NCBI GenBank assembly: GCA_030144965.1
Contig: JAMPUU010000012.1
Coordinates: forward strand, 62,001-126,000
DNA: 64,000 nucleotides
DNA from: Nitrospira sp. BO4
GTDB lineage: Bacteria > Nitrospirota > Nitrospiria > Nitrospirales > Nitrospiraceae
Direction of reading: 5' to 3'
Position numbers and translations under genes: made by a program. Shown here piece by piece: positions 52,631 to 60,928 of this stretch; the first letter of the stretch is position 1; every line of letters begins with the position of its first letter. The notes under the pieces were generated by a model. It saw nothing but the letters and a program-made list of their open reading frames with translations, was not told the DNA's origin and searched no databases.

Positions 52631-53449
52631 ATGCCACAGGGTTCAGCACAGGTTTCGTCAGGAACTATCGCTCCCACGGTGAAGGGACCGGAGAGAGATA
52701 CGAAGGAATTCACGATTTTAGCCGCACTGATTCTTATCGTCAGTGGACTGCTCGCCGCTGCGTGGTACTACAGCCAGTCGAGTGACCAGGTGACGGTATC
52801 TCCCGCCACGGGAGCGATTGGGAATGCCAATGTGCCGGATCTTCTCAAACAAGCTGCGGTTTCGAATCAGGCGGGAATCTTGACCACACACTCTGCCCAG
52901 GGCGTGACCCCTGTGGCAGCGGTATCGGACATTATTCATACCGATATCTACTTCGAAGTTGGACGCAAGGGGCTGACCGATGAAGGGAAGGCGCAGTTGT
53001 CGTCTCAGGCAGACATGCTGAAGCGGAATGAGGACTACGGCGTGTTGATCCAGGGCTATACCGATCAACAGGGATCGGCAAGCTACAACAAGCAGTTGGG
53101 TATGAAGCGTGCCGAAACGGTCAAGGCGGAACTGGTCAATGCCGGAATTGCCGAGCACCGGATCAAGGCTGTGAGCTTGGGCGAAGAGGGCGTGCTCTGC
53201 ATCGATACCAGCGACACCTGCCGGCACATGAATCGGCGAGTGCACTTGGAAGTCCGGAAGGTCGGCCAGGAGCATATGGCGGTGCCGGCCGTGGCTGAAA
53301 CTCCCGCAGTCGAGACGACTCAAAGCGCAATCGAATCGAACCAGAACACCGACGATACCGGTTCATCGACCGACGGCTTGGTGCCCTCCACCAACGCCTC
53401 GGATGGGAACGGCGTCACACCGCTGGACGAAACCGCCGGCGGGAGCTGA
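52631..53449 (+). CDS. Inner-membrane-anchored OmpA-family protein (sortase-system type)
   Basis: 272 residues. AAAGGAGG precedes the ATG. There is one membrane helix near the N-terminus (about residues 27-47, FTILAALILIVSGLLAAAWY) and no cleavable signal. The OmpA C-like peptidoglycan-binding domain covers about residues 100-218 (DIYFEVGRKGLTDEGKAQL, LIQGYTDQQGSASYNKQLGM, RRVHLEVRK). The tail is Ser/Thr/Asn-rich. Proteobacterial dedicated sortase loci contain an OmpA-like protein (PdsO) beside the sortase and its target; position here, directly ahead of those two genes, suggests the same role, which is inference. Confidence 0.8.
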   Translation: MPQGSAQVSSGTIAPTVKGPERDTKEFTILAALILIVSGLLAAAWYYSQSSDQVTVSPATGAIGNANVPDLLKQAAVSNQAGILTTHSAQGVTPVAAVSDIIHTDIYFEVGRKGLTDEGKAQLSSQADMLKRNEDYGVLIQGYTDQQGSASYNKQLGMKRAETVKAELVNAGIAEHRIKAVSLGEEGVLCIDTSDTCRHMNRRVHLEVRKVGQEHMAVPAVAETPAVETTQSAIESNQNTDDTGSSTDGLVPSTNASDGNGVTPLDETAGGS

Positions 53450-53454
53450 TCACG

Positions 53455-53506
53455 CGCAGGGATTACCCCTGGGAAGCCTGTCCTTCCCGGGGGTGCCTCT
53501 GCGTTT
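53455..53506 (+). terminator. Terminator-like hairpin after the OmpA gene
   Basis: Stem with ACCCC-GGGAAG / CTTCCC-GGGGT in the middle and CGCAGG / CTCTGCG outside, followed by TTTACTT. It could reduce transcription into the sortase-target gene. Confidence 0.6.
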
Positions 53507-53538
53507 ACTTCAACATCACTCCAACTCACGAGGCTATC

Positions 53539-55659
53539 ATGCTGCATCGCTCGCTCCTGGCACGGCCGCACCGTGCCCTTCACCTGGCAACGTCTTTCGT
53601 ACTGTGCTCCGCTCTGCTTCTTCTTTGTCTCGATAGTCCCTCACCGGCCGAACCGATTGAACCCGAATCGCTCAGCACCGGCATCGTGCCGACGATGGGG
53701 CTTCATGACGTGAAGGAAGGCACGCTCCTATTCAAGACCAATCAGCAGGGCCGCTACCGGCCGGCTTCGATCCTGAAAACCGATGTACAGATCGCCGTGA
53801 CCGGCATGATCGCCCGCGCGGCAGTGCGGCAAGAATTCACAAACCCCAGCAAGAAGAAAGGCGACTGGCTCGAAGGCATCTATGTGTTCCCGCTCCCGGA
53901 AACCGCCGCGGTCGACCATCTCCGCATGAAGATCGGTGAGCGCATCGTCGAAGGCCAGATCAAGGAGCGGGCCGAGGCGAAGAAAACCTATGAACAGGCG
54001 AAGCACGAAGGCAAGCGGACAAGCCTGGTCGAGCAGGAGCGGCCCAACATCTTTACAACGTCGGTCGCCAACATCGGACCAGGCGAGCGCGTTATCGTCG
54101 AGATCGAGTATCAGGAAACCGTCCGGTACGACAACGGACAGTTTCAACTCCGCTTTCCCATGGCCGTCGGCCAACGGTACATTCCCGGCACCCCGGTGAT
54201 CATCGAAGGCCAAGAACCGAAAGGCTCAGGCACGGTCCTCGACACCGATCGCGTCCCGGATAGCTCGCGCATCACGCCTCCGGTGCACTCACCTGGCCAA
54301 GGCTCCATCAACCCTTTGAGCCTTGCCCTCGTTCTCAACCCAGGATTCCCGGTCGCCAAGGTGGAATCGCCCTACCACCCGATCATCGTCATCCCGGATC
54401 CAGACGGTGGATTTCAGGTCAGCTTGAAGGAGGAAGCGGTGCCGGCAGATAAAGATTTCCAGCTTATTTGGCATCTCGCCCCTCACACAGCTCCCTTGGC
54501 GACGATCTTCACTGAAGAGAAGCATGGGGAAACCTATGCCATGCTCACGATTGCCCCGCCGACTCAGCCGGACGAAAAAGCCGTACGCGTGCCGCGTGAC
54601 CTCATCTTCGTGATCGACACGTCCGGGTCGATGGCAGGCCCGTCCATCCAACAGGCCAAAGCTTCGGTGACAGCGGCACTGACAAGGCTCACCACGCTGG
54701 ACCGATTCAATGTGATCCAATTCAACAATACGGTCCGTTCCCTGTTCCCTACGCTCGAACCCGTGACGGCAGCAAGTATGAGAAAGGCTGTGCGTTACAC
54801 CGAGCGGATGTCGGCGGATGGAGGAACCGAGATTCTTCCCGCGTTGAGGCAGGCCCTGAAGAATCCGCAAGATCCGTCCCGGATTCAACAGATCGTATTG
54901 CTGACCGACGGACAGGTCGGCAATGAAGAGGAGCTGTTCGAGATGCTGCACTACAAGCTCGGCACCAGGCGACTGTTTACGATCGGCATCGGCTCGACGC
55001 CGAACAGCTACCTCATGCGCAAGACAGCGGAGGTCGGCCGGGGGACCTTCACCCATATCGGCAATATCGAAGAGGTCAAGGACCGCCTCGATGCGCTGTT
55101 CAAGAAGTTGGAGCGGCCTGTTCTCCATGACATTGCCGTCGATCCCACCGGTTGGTCGGGCACGGAACAGTACCCCTCGCAGATTGCCGATCTGTATGAG
55201 GGTGAACCGATCGTGCTCGCGATCAAGGCGCGCTCACTCCCACCACACGCGACGCTGAAGGGACTCGCAGGTCATCACCCCTGGACCCTGCCGGTCTCGT
55301 TCAACCAGGCAGCTTCACAGGGAGGTCTTTCCGTCTTTTGGGCCAGACAGAAGATCTCCGCGCTGATGGATGAGACATACAAAGGCGGAGTCGAGGAGGC
55401 GATCAAAAACGCCGTGATCGATGTCGCAGTGAGTCATCACCTGGCCAGCAAGTACACGAGCCTGGTTGCCGTAGATGTCACGCCCGCCAGGCCGACGGAT
55501 CGCTCAAGTACTGAACAGGCTCCGGCCGCTGTTCAAGATCAAGCTTCAATCGCCGCCCTGCCGAAGACCGCCACAATCGGGCAGTTGCAGATCCTGTTCG
55601 GGCTGGCGTTGCTGACGATCGCAGGGTTGGTGTGGCGCCATCGGAAATGGACGGCATGA
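53539..55659 (+). CDS. VIT/vWA sortase-target protein with LPKTA signal
   Basis: 706 residues. Signal segment near residues 12-35. VIT domain (about 60-190, TDVQIAVTGMIARAAVRQEF, IFTTSVANIGPGERVIVEIE). von Willebrand A domain with the MIDAS motif DTSGSM at about 360 and LLTDGQVGNEEEL later. The C-terminus is a sorting signal: LPKTAT at about 674, a hydrophobic helix (LQILFGLALLTIAGLVW), and RHRKWTA. In this, the usual LPXTG Gly is Ala. This matches the marine proteobacterial sortase-target family in architecture. The next gene is the sortase, overlapping by four bases. The protein would be displayed at the cell envelope; partner unknown. Confidence 0.92.
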   Translation: MLHRSLLARPHRALHLATSFVLCSALLLLCLDSPSPAEPIEPESLSTGIVPTMGLHDVKEGTLLFKTNQQGRYRPASILKTDVQIAVTGMIARAAVRQEFTNPSKKKGDWLEGIYVFPLPETAAVDHLRMKIGERIVEGQIKERAEAKKTYEQAKHEGKRTSLVEQERPNIFTTSVANIGPGERVIVEIEYQETVRYDNGQFQLRFPMAVGQRYIPGTPVIIEGQEPKGSGTVLDTDRVPDSSRITPPVHSPGQGSINPLSLALVLNPGFPVAKVESPYHPIIVIPDPDGGFQVSLKEEAVPADKDFQLIWHLAPHTAPLATIFTEEKHGETYAMLTIAPPTQPDEKAVRVPRDLIFVIDTSGSMAGPSIQQAKASVTAALTRLTTLDRFNVIQFNNTVRSLFPTLEPVTAASMRKAVRYTERMSADGGTEILPALRQALKNPQDPSRIQQIVLLTDGQVGNEEELFEMLHYKLGTRRLFTIGIGSTPNSYLMRKTAEVGRGTFTHIGNIEEVKDRLDALFKKLERPVLHDIAVDPTGWSGTEQYPSQIADLYEGEPIVLAIKARSLPPHATLKGLAGHHPWTLPVSFNQAASQGGLSVFWARQKISALMDETYKGGVEEAIKNAVIDVAVSHHLASKYTSLVAVDVTPARPTDRSSTEQAPAAVQDQASIAALPKTATIGQLQILFGLALLTIAGLVWRHRKWTA

Positions 55660-56258
55660 ATCGGGGCCGAATCATTCGACCGGCTCACGGCGCGCTGGTC
55701 GCATGCGTCCTCGCGATTGGGCTTTGGCAAGTCGGAGAAGGATCGTGGATCTATGTGAAGGCCGAGCTCGCGCAGTATCTCCTGCAGCGAGCTTGGTCTC
55801 GCACCCTGGCCGGTGAAACGGCCGTTAAGCCTTGGCCTTGGGCCGACACCTGGCCCATTGCGCGATTGGTGATCCCACGTCTGGGCGTTGATCAGATCGT
55901 GTTGGAAGGAGCATACGGACGAACGCTGGCATTCGGGCCAGGCCATGTCGAAGCCAGCGCGTTTCCCGGTTCGTCCGGCACCACGATTCTCACGGGCCAC
56001 CGCGACACCCACTTCAAATTCTTGAAACGCCTGCGTCCGCACGATGAGATCATGATCGAAACCGTGGAGGGACACCGGCTGCGTTTTCTGGTATCGGAAA
56101 GCCGCATTGTGGATTCACGATCCGGCACCATTCCACTCGATCACCCACAGAGCAGACTCGTCCTCGTCACTTGCTATCCATTCGGTTCGATGATGGTTGG
56201 TGGGCCGTTGAGATACGTGGTGACTGCGGAACGTGACGCAATAGGAACGGGAGGCTAG
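55656..56258 (+). CDS. Sortase of the Gram-negative (marine proteobacterial) class
   Basis: Transpeptidase that cuts the sorting signal of the preceding gene product. 200 residues from the ATG at 55656, which overlaps the target's stop (ATGA). One N-terminal helix (about 12-30, GALVACVLAIGLWQVGEGSW). The catalytic residues of the sortase barrel are His115 (LTGHRDTHF), Cys173 (LVLVTCYPF) and Arg186 (VGGPLRYVV). The translational overlap with a gene carrying LPKTA shows a dedicated enzyme-substrate pair. The stop overlaps that of the convergent nuclease gene in the bases CTAG. Confidence 0.93.
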   Translation: MNRGRIIRPAHGALVACVLAIGLWQVGEGSWIYVKAELAQYLLQRAWSRTLAGETAVKPWPWADTWPIARLVIPRLGVDQIVLEGAYGRTLAFGPGHVEASAFPGSSGTTILTGHRDTHFKFLKRLRPHDEIMIETVEGHRLRFLVSESRIVDSRSGTIPLDHPQSRLVLVTCYPFGSMMVGGPLRYVVTAERDAIGTGG

Positions 56259-56746
56259 TTCCGACCGGTCGTCTTCGCCGACTTCCATTTCCATGGCGGG
56301 ATCGGATTCGGCTCGGACCACAGGCCCTTCGCAGAAGCTCTGGCGAGCTCTTCCATATCTTTCAGGGTCTGATCGCTGGATTTTCCCGGCTGCGCCCAGG
56401 CGAGTCCTTCTTTGACCAACTCATGGGCGACATGCCTGCCGTCTTGCAGCAGAATGTCCGCCGTGATCCGACCCTGCCGGTCACGCTTCAAATCCCGCAC
56501 CACCACATCACGGTTGGCGACATAGACGTTCGTCGCGTGCTTTGCCTGTTTCCCGTACGGTTGTTTCATCTCCGGACAATCAATATCTCGAAGGTAGACC
56601 ATTTCCTTCCGTCCCTGATGATGGATCGTCAGACGATCTCCCTCATGGACCATGAGGACTCGTGCAATGAAATCTGCTTGGGCAAGCGCCGGACAGATCA
56701 TGCTCAAAGCGAGCACCAGACATGTAGCAAGGCGATGCTTCATCAT
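56255..56746 (-). CDS. Exported thermonuclease (SNase)-like protein
   Basis: 163 residues from the ATG at 56746 (MMKHRLATCLVLALSMICPA, signal peptide, cleavage near AQA). The SNase OB-fold is recognised by ARVLMVHEGDRLTIHHQG, VYLRDIDCPEMKQPYGKQAK and VAHELVKEGLAWAQPG. The usual Arg-Glu-Arg catalytic set seems altered: the second Arg region reads DVVVRDLKRDRQGRITADIL, which has several Arg, but no clear Glu stands in the VxxVELGxxRD context. Enzymatic activity is therefore uncertain. Confidence 0.82.
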   Translation of the reverse strand: MMKHRLATCLVLALSMICPALAQADFIARVLMVHEGDRLTIHHQGRKEMVYLRDIDCPEMKQPYGKQAKHATNVYVANRDVVVRDLKRDRQGRITADILLQDGRHVAHELVKEGLAWAQPGKSSDQTLKDMEELARASAKGLWSEPNPIPPWKWKSAKTTGRN

Positions 56747-57130
56747 GATGTCGTATGCTACCGTCAGCAGCACATTCAGCCAATCATTTATGTATATTCT
56801 GTATATTTAGACACGACGACGTTCACTGAGAATAGATAGGTGGGTCTTGCGAGGTACGTGAATGCCCGATGAAGCTCATCCAAACAGGATCCATTCCGGG
56901 CCCCCCAGTGTAGCTATTCGCACACACACCTGATAGGATGCTGATGTCTCATTGCGGAGGGCCTCGCATGAAACAAGAATCTCAATGGCCTGTCACCGAT
57001 GTTGTTCCTGCCGAGAATCTGATTGGAAGCCTGACCTGAGCCGTTCATCCACTACGTCTTTGGCCCTCTCCTTCCCCTCCGAAGTCCCTCTCGCGTCATG
57101 GACGATGTCATTTTAGAAGGAGGAACCCCC
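56747..57130. other. Intergenic stretch upstream of the RRM gene
   Basis: About 380 bases. I see a weak 23-codon frame at 56968-57039 with a GGAGG nearby but no other support, and no clear promoter. Nothing else recognised. Confidence 0.4.
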
Positions 57131-57451
57131 ATGGGTTCAAAACTGTATGTCGGCGGGTTGCCATACTCGGCAACGGAATCTCAACTCACCACCCTGTTTG
57201 CCGAGCACGGCACGGTCGAATCGGCCCGCGTGATTGCGGACAAATTCACGGGCCAATCTCGAGGTTTCGGCTTTGTCGAAATGTCGAGCGCCGAGGAAGC
57301 CAAGGCGGCGATCACGGCCTTAAACGGGTCACAGATGGATGGACGGTCGCTCACCGTCAATGAAGCGAAACCGATGGAACCGCGTTTCGGTGGTGGCAGT
57401 GGTGGCGGCGGTAACCGCTCCGGCGGTGGACAGAACCGCAACCGCTATTAA
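57131..57451 (+). CDS. RRM-type RNA-binding protein
   Basis: Cold-shock-like single RRM protein of the cyanobacterial Rbp type. 106 residues from the ATG at 57131, with AGAAGGAGG nine bases before it. RNP2 is KLYVGGLPYSA and RNP1 is RGFGFVEMSS. The rest is a Gly/Asn/Arg tail (GGGSGGGGNRSGGGQNRNRY). Probably binds single-stranded RNA and may act in stress adaptation. A GC-rich hairpin follows the stop by 27 bases. Confidence 0.95.
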   Translation: MGSKLYVGGLPYSATESQLTTLFAEHGTVESARVIADKFTGQSRGFGFVEMSSAEEAKAAITALNGSQMDGRSLTVNEAKPMEPRFGGGSGGGGNRSGGGQNRNRY

Positions 57452-57478
57452 CTGCGTCACGCGAAGTACCTGACTTCG

Positions 57479-57507
57479 GAAGGGGCGCTCCGATTGAAGC
57501 GCCCCTT
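57479..57507 (+). terminator. Hairpin after the RRM gene
   Basis: GAAGGGGCGCT ... AGCGCCCCTTC, 11-bp stem with a 7-base loop. There is no T-run after it, so termination strength is uncertain. Confidence 0.55.
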
Positions 57508-57569
57508 CAAGCTACCGATCACACTATGTGTCCGTGCAACCCCGTTTGCGAGGAACATGGGGTCCTCGC

Positions 57570-57914
57570 TCATGCCCACGTGCGGTGGACTTCACTCACC
57601 TGTTCGCCACCCTCGATCTTGGTGACCACCCATCGCACATCGTCGGGAATGGTCACGATCTTGAGCGCGGCAGCATGCCCGTCGGCTGCTTCCCCAAGTT
57701 CCGCAACCACGCGAACGAGTTTTTCATCATCCCGTGGAATGAGTTTCCCATATTGGTTCAGGCTCGGTTCTCGCGGCCCCGCAGCCTGAGGCCAATAAGC
57801 TCCAGTATCCGTTTCGTTCAACGCCTCTTGTTGCCCCAACTCACGCAACCGGACCAGTGCCTTATGGCTGATGCAGAATTGGTCATAGCTCCTGTTGATC
57901 ACGATTTGCTTCAT
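57570..57914 (-). CDS. Conserved hypothetical protein
   Basis: 114 residues from the ATG at 57914 (MKQIVINRSYDQFCISHKAL). A widespread family of small proteins with the order: VINRSYDQFCIS at the N-terminus, an internal RDDEKLVRVVAELGEAADGH, and the C-terminal signature LKIVTIPDDVRWVVTKIEGG and EVHRTWA. Function unknown. It is 54 bases downstream of the CsbD-like gene on the same strand. Confidence 0.8.
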   Translation of the reverse strand: MKQIVINRSYDQFCISHKALVRLRELGQQEALNETDTGAYWPQAAGPREPSLNQYGKLIPRDDEKLVRVVAELGEAADGHAAALKIVTIPDDVRWVVTKIEGGEQVSEVHRTWA

Positions 57915-57968
57915 GTTCGCTCCCTTCGTAGATAGCAGCCGTTCTTCGACCACCCAATGACGACCGGT

Positions 57969-58211
57969 CTACACCGCCGGCGCCTCTTCGGTATAACCGA
58001 GGTAGTTTCCGGTCCAATGGCAATAGCGTCGGTGGGCCCATGTCGTCACTTCATCCTTGTGGAGTTCGCCGTACCGCTTCTGAAGGACGGTGTCGAACGT
58101 ATCGAGGTTCCCTTTGATCTCAACGAGGTCCTCTTCGGTGATTTTTCCCCACTTTGCCTTGAGCGGCGCCTTGAGTTGCCCCCAGAACTGTCCGAATTGT
58201 TCCTTATTCAT
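57969..58211 (-). CDS. CsbD-like stress protein
   Basis: 80 residues (MNKEQFGQFWGQLKAPLKAK). The CsbD pattern is present: WGQLKAPLKAKWGKITEEDL, then EIKGNLDTFDTVLQKRYG. The C-terminal ~25 residues (WAHRRYCHWTGNYLGYTEEA) are an extension. CsbD-like proteins are small, abundant under general stress and of unknown mechanism. AAGGAG stands ahead of the start. Confidence 0.85.
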   Translation of the reverse strand: MNKEQFGQFWGQLKAPLKAKWGKITEEDLVEIKGNLDTFDTVLQKRYGELHKDEVTTWAHRRYCHWTGNYLGYTEEAPAV

Positions 58212-58723
58212 GTGAACTCCTTGGTGAGATGTGAGGCCTCCACTCCTCTCGGGACCAAGACACGTCGGCGTCTTGGTAGAGCGGCACTCGTGGAGACTCA
58301 GGCGTAGAAGCGGCGAAGACCGGAGAATCAGACGCGCAAGAACGGGATGGGGAGGAACGGCGCGAGCGATGGGAAGTCAGCGTAGCTCAGTACGTCATCT
58401 TATCAGCCTACAAGCATGACTCATGCTCTGTCAACGGAGACAAAGACGGGAAACACACGCCCTTGACGGGTCTATCATCAGGGCGTAGGGTGAACAGTGT
58501 ACTGCAGACCGCCTTCGTCTCGGAGGTGGTGACATGCTCTTCCGTCGACGTGAGATCCAATTGAAGGGAGAGGGCATGTATGCTCTCTTCTCCAGTTCGT
58601 CCCTCACCAATCCTCCCGCTAGGCTCTGCTTACGTACTGTCCTCGGGCTTGTGAGCCCGACGACCCTATTCCGATGTGACACGTCGCACACCTGCGATTG
58701 TCCGATATGGCAAGGAGGTATGT
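58212..58723. other. Intergenic stretch with a small hairpin
   Basis: About 510 bases between divergent genes. The only element I see is a 7-bp hairpin TCGGGCT-TGTG-AGCCCGA (58643-58660). No convincing gene. Confidence 0.4.
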
Positions 58724-59677
58724 ATGTCCTACCGTTACAACACCATCGACATCATCGTGGGTGTCGGACTCTGTGCCATTCTGTTTGGAGCACTGTTGTT
58801 ATTCGCCGCGGCCAATGGCACCTATCAAGTAGTCCTCCCACAGGCGCTGGCGTCGGAACAACCAGCAACCAGTGATATGGGCATGAGCGCGCTTCAACCG
58901 GCACTCGGTCAAGCCATCCTCGATCAAGCGCTCTTCGAGCGCCGCACCAATCACGCCATGGCTCAATCGGTCTCCGAATGGAATCGCGCGACCATGGCGC
59001 ATTATGAATTGTACTCCGGCTCACGCGGCTTGCTCGGGACTGTCCTCAATGAAGCGGCAACCGTCCCGGCCACCCATCTGGCTCGCGTGCAGGGCGTCAT
59101 GGGACGAGCGATCGTCAACGTCACGACTCGCGGTGTTCGGAGCGGCTTCTTGTCTGCTGATCACTATGGTTCAATGTACAACATGACGATGATCGGCGCG
59201 ATCGAAGCCAGGGGACAACAGCTTCATCATGCGTTCGCTTCCACTTGGCAAGCCACGCTTGGACGCCGCATCGTCGAGGCCGCTCAGCACGATTGGATAC
59301 AGGCCGGTGCGATCCAGGAACGGCTCGGGTGGGCTCTTGTCCGGGTAGTTGAGGCGCAACGGAGCATGGAGCAAGGACAAGCCACACAGCAAGAGCAGCT
59401 GGCCGGCTTGATATTTGCCGCGGTGCGCAGTGCAACACCGACGGACCGCATCTCCGCGCCGGCTCCTATCGCCTTATCCGCGAAGGGCGAGATGGTCGCC
59501 GTGAGCGAACCGATGGCATGGCCTGAAATTCCAATGGGCTATTTGGTTGTTGCCGGCTTCATGCTGTCGGCGGTTTTCCTTGGAGCGCTCTCACTGGCCG
59601 CGCAGGGCAGAGAAGCAAGAGCTCTCGCTCAGATCAGACGCGATGCAGATCGTTGGGTGTATCGCATGGCCGCGTGA
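58724..59677 (+). CDS. Membrane protein with two terminal helices
   Basis: 317 residues from the ATG at 58724 (MSYRYNTIDIIVGVGLCAIL), with AAGGAGG before it; the frame opens 16 codons upstream. One helix near residues 9-32 and one near 275-300 (GYLVVAGFMLSAVFLGALSL) enclose a large helical, Ala- and Gln-rich periplasmic or cytoplasmic part (LGQAILDQALFERRTNHAMA, QGQATQQEQLAGLIFAAV). The C-terminus is basic. No family recognised. It is followed after 72 bases by the response regulator, which may act on or with it. Confidence 0.7.
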   Translation: MSYRYNTIDIIVGVGLCAILFGALLLFAAANGTYQVVLPQALASEQPATSDMGMSALQPALGQAILDQALFERRTNHAMAQSVSEWNRATMAHYELYSGSRGLLGTVLNEAATVPATHLARVQGVMGRAIVNVTTRGVRSGFLSADHYGSMYNMTMIGAIEARGQQLHHAFASTWQATLGRRIVEAAQHDWIQAGAIQERLGWALVRVVEAQRSMEQGQATQQEQLAGLIFAAVRSATPTDRISAPAPIALSAKGEMVAVSEPMAWPEIPMGYLVVAGFMLSAVFLGALSLAAQGREARALAQIRRDADRWVYRMAA

Positions 59678-59749
59678 TCAACGAGCCACGAGACGTCACG
59701 TCGCTCGGCAGAGCATTGTGCGGGCAAGCCTTCGGGTGAGGTCACTCGC

Positions 59750-60466
59750 ATGAAAGGAGGGATTCATACGTCCACCCAACGCCGGGGAAGCGCCGCATAC
59801 CGCCGCAAGCATGGAGCGCAGCCCAGATCCATCCGGCTGCTCATTGTCGAGGCTCAACGGCTGTTCAGGCAAAGTCTGCGGCTGCTGTTGGAGCGGGAAC
59901 GGGATGTCGCTTCCGTCGTAGAGGCGCCGGATGGGCGCGAGGCCTATCGATTGGCGGTGGAGCACAAGCCCGATATCGTGCTCCTTGACGTCGACATGCC
60001 GGATCTCGATGTGGAATCGATCGCAAAACTCATCCAGCAGCACCTCCCCGATACGCGGGTGCTGCTGTTGGCTCGGTACGATGAAGATACACGGATTATC
60101 GCCGCCATGCAGGCAGGCGCGTTCGGCTACATTCTCAAGGACACCGATCAGACGGACTTTCTGCGCATCATCAGGGCCACCGTTCGAGGAGAACATATCC
60201 TGTCGCCGGTCATGCCGGACAGCTTCGCTCGTACCGTTCCCGGCGCGGTGGGGCGGACACAAGAGCACCACACCACCGTACTCATGAACTTAACCGACCG
60301 GGAACGAGAAATATTGGGTTGCGCAGCATCCGGTCGGAGCAACAAGGAAATCGCCGATCAGTTGTGCGTCTCCGTCGATACCGTGAAGACACACCTGCAT
60401 CATATCTATCAGAAACTTTCCGTGGACGGGCGCGTCGAGGCAATCCTCACCTACCTCCAGGCTTAG
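59750..60466 (+). CDS. NarL/FixJ-type response regulator with altered acidic pocket
   Basis: 238 residues. Receiver domain about 28-145: the phosphoacceptor Asp80 is present (IVLLDVDMP) and Lys130 is conserved (YILKDT). The usual Asp-Asp pair near the N-terminus reads Glu34-Ala35 (LLIVEAQRLF), and the Thr/Ser position is Ala108 (LLLARYD). LuxR-type HTH at about 176-236 (LTDREREILGCAASGRSNKE, VSVDTVKTHLHHIYQKL). The ATG at 59750 is followed at once by AAAGGAGGG, which would be a ribosome-binding site for a start a few codons later, but only ATT or ACG codons are in the right place. No histidine kinase is adjacent. Confidence 0.85.
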   Translation: MKGGIHTSTQRRGSAAYRRKHGAQPRSIRLLIVEAQRLFRQSLRLLLERERDVASVVEAPDGREAYRLAVEHKPDIVLLDVDMPDLDVESIAKLIQQHLPDTRVLLLARYDEDTRIIAAMQAGAFGYILKDTDQTDFLRIIRATVRGEHILSPVMPDSFARTVPGAVGRTQEHHTTVLMNLTDREREILGCAASGRSNKEIADQLCVSVDTVKTHLHHIYQKLSVDGRVEAILTYLQA

Positions 60467-60631
60467 TAGCTACTCCTTTTCATCACCCGATCGGTGTAGG
60501 CCGTAATTCAACCTTCTAGGCGATGTCGAAGGAGCAGTCCGCATCTTAATATGCTTGTGAATATGGAGGACGGTCTAGATATCCTTAATCAAGCGGAAGG
60601 CTGCAGGTTTCAAGCAAGGAGGTGAACGGCG

Positions 60632-60760
60632 ATGAGTGATGTACACTTAAAGGAAATCAAGGACGACATAACACACGAGCCAGGATGGGTGTATTTGTAT
60701 GGCTTGATCTTTCTCGGGATCGTTGTCTTCGCGTTGATGATGGGAGGTTTCGTGGGCTGA
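60632..60760 (+). CDS. 42-residue single-helix membrane protein
   Basis: Start ATG at 60632 with AAGGAGGTGAA 8 bases before it. The peptide is MSDVHLKEIKDDITHEPGWV, then YLYGLIFLGIVVFALMMGGF and VG. It has a polar, acidic N-terminus, a Pro-Gly turn and one membrane helix. The helix resembles that of the 29-residue protein at 44176 (FFLGIFVFAVIVFAMM). The gene is followed by a terminator. Function unknown; tiny subunits of respiratory complexes look like this. Confidence 0.7.
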   Translation: MSDVHLKEIKDDITHEPGWVYLYGLIFLGIVVFALMMGGFVG

Positions 60761-60812
60761 TCCGTAGCTGTGGCCGGAGGGCAGGTAACCATTGCGACCC
60801 TTCACGGAGGTG

Positions 60813-60853
60813 AGGGCTGCCCGAACCGTTGGGGTACGGCGGGGCAGCCCTTT
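60813..60853 (+). terminator. Intrinsic terminator after the 42-residue protein gene
   Basis: AGGGCTGCCC (60813-60822) pairs with GGGGCAGCCCT (60841-60851), with a GC-rich loop that can form an inner stem (AACCG / CGGT-like). TTTGTTGCT follows. It separates the convergent acyl-CoA synthetase gene. Confidence 0.75.
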
Positions 60854-60928
60854 GTTGCTCTAGGGCAACGCGAAGGGGGATGATGTATCCGTCCCTGTAC
60901 TCCTGATTCCGTACGCCGCTTCTCTCTA

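Noticed and set aside
56968-57039. 23-codon frame with a GGAGG upstream
   Set aside because: Too short, no hydrophobic or family pattern, no promoter or terminator of its own.
57528-57935. 135-codon plus-strand frame
   Set aside because: Antisense to the conserved hypothetical gene at 57570-57914.
58643-58660. 7-bp hairpin TCGGGCT-TGTG-AGCCCGA as a terminator
   Set aside because: Short stem, no T-run, and no gene ends near it in either direction.
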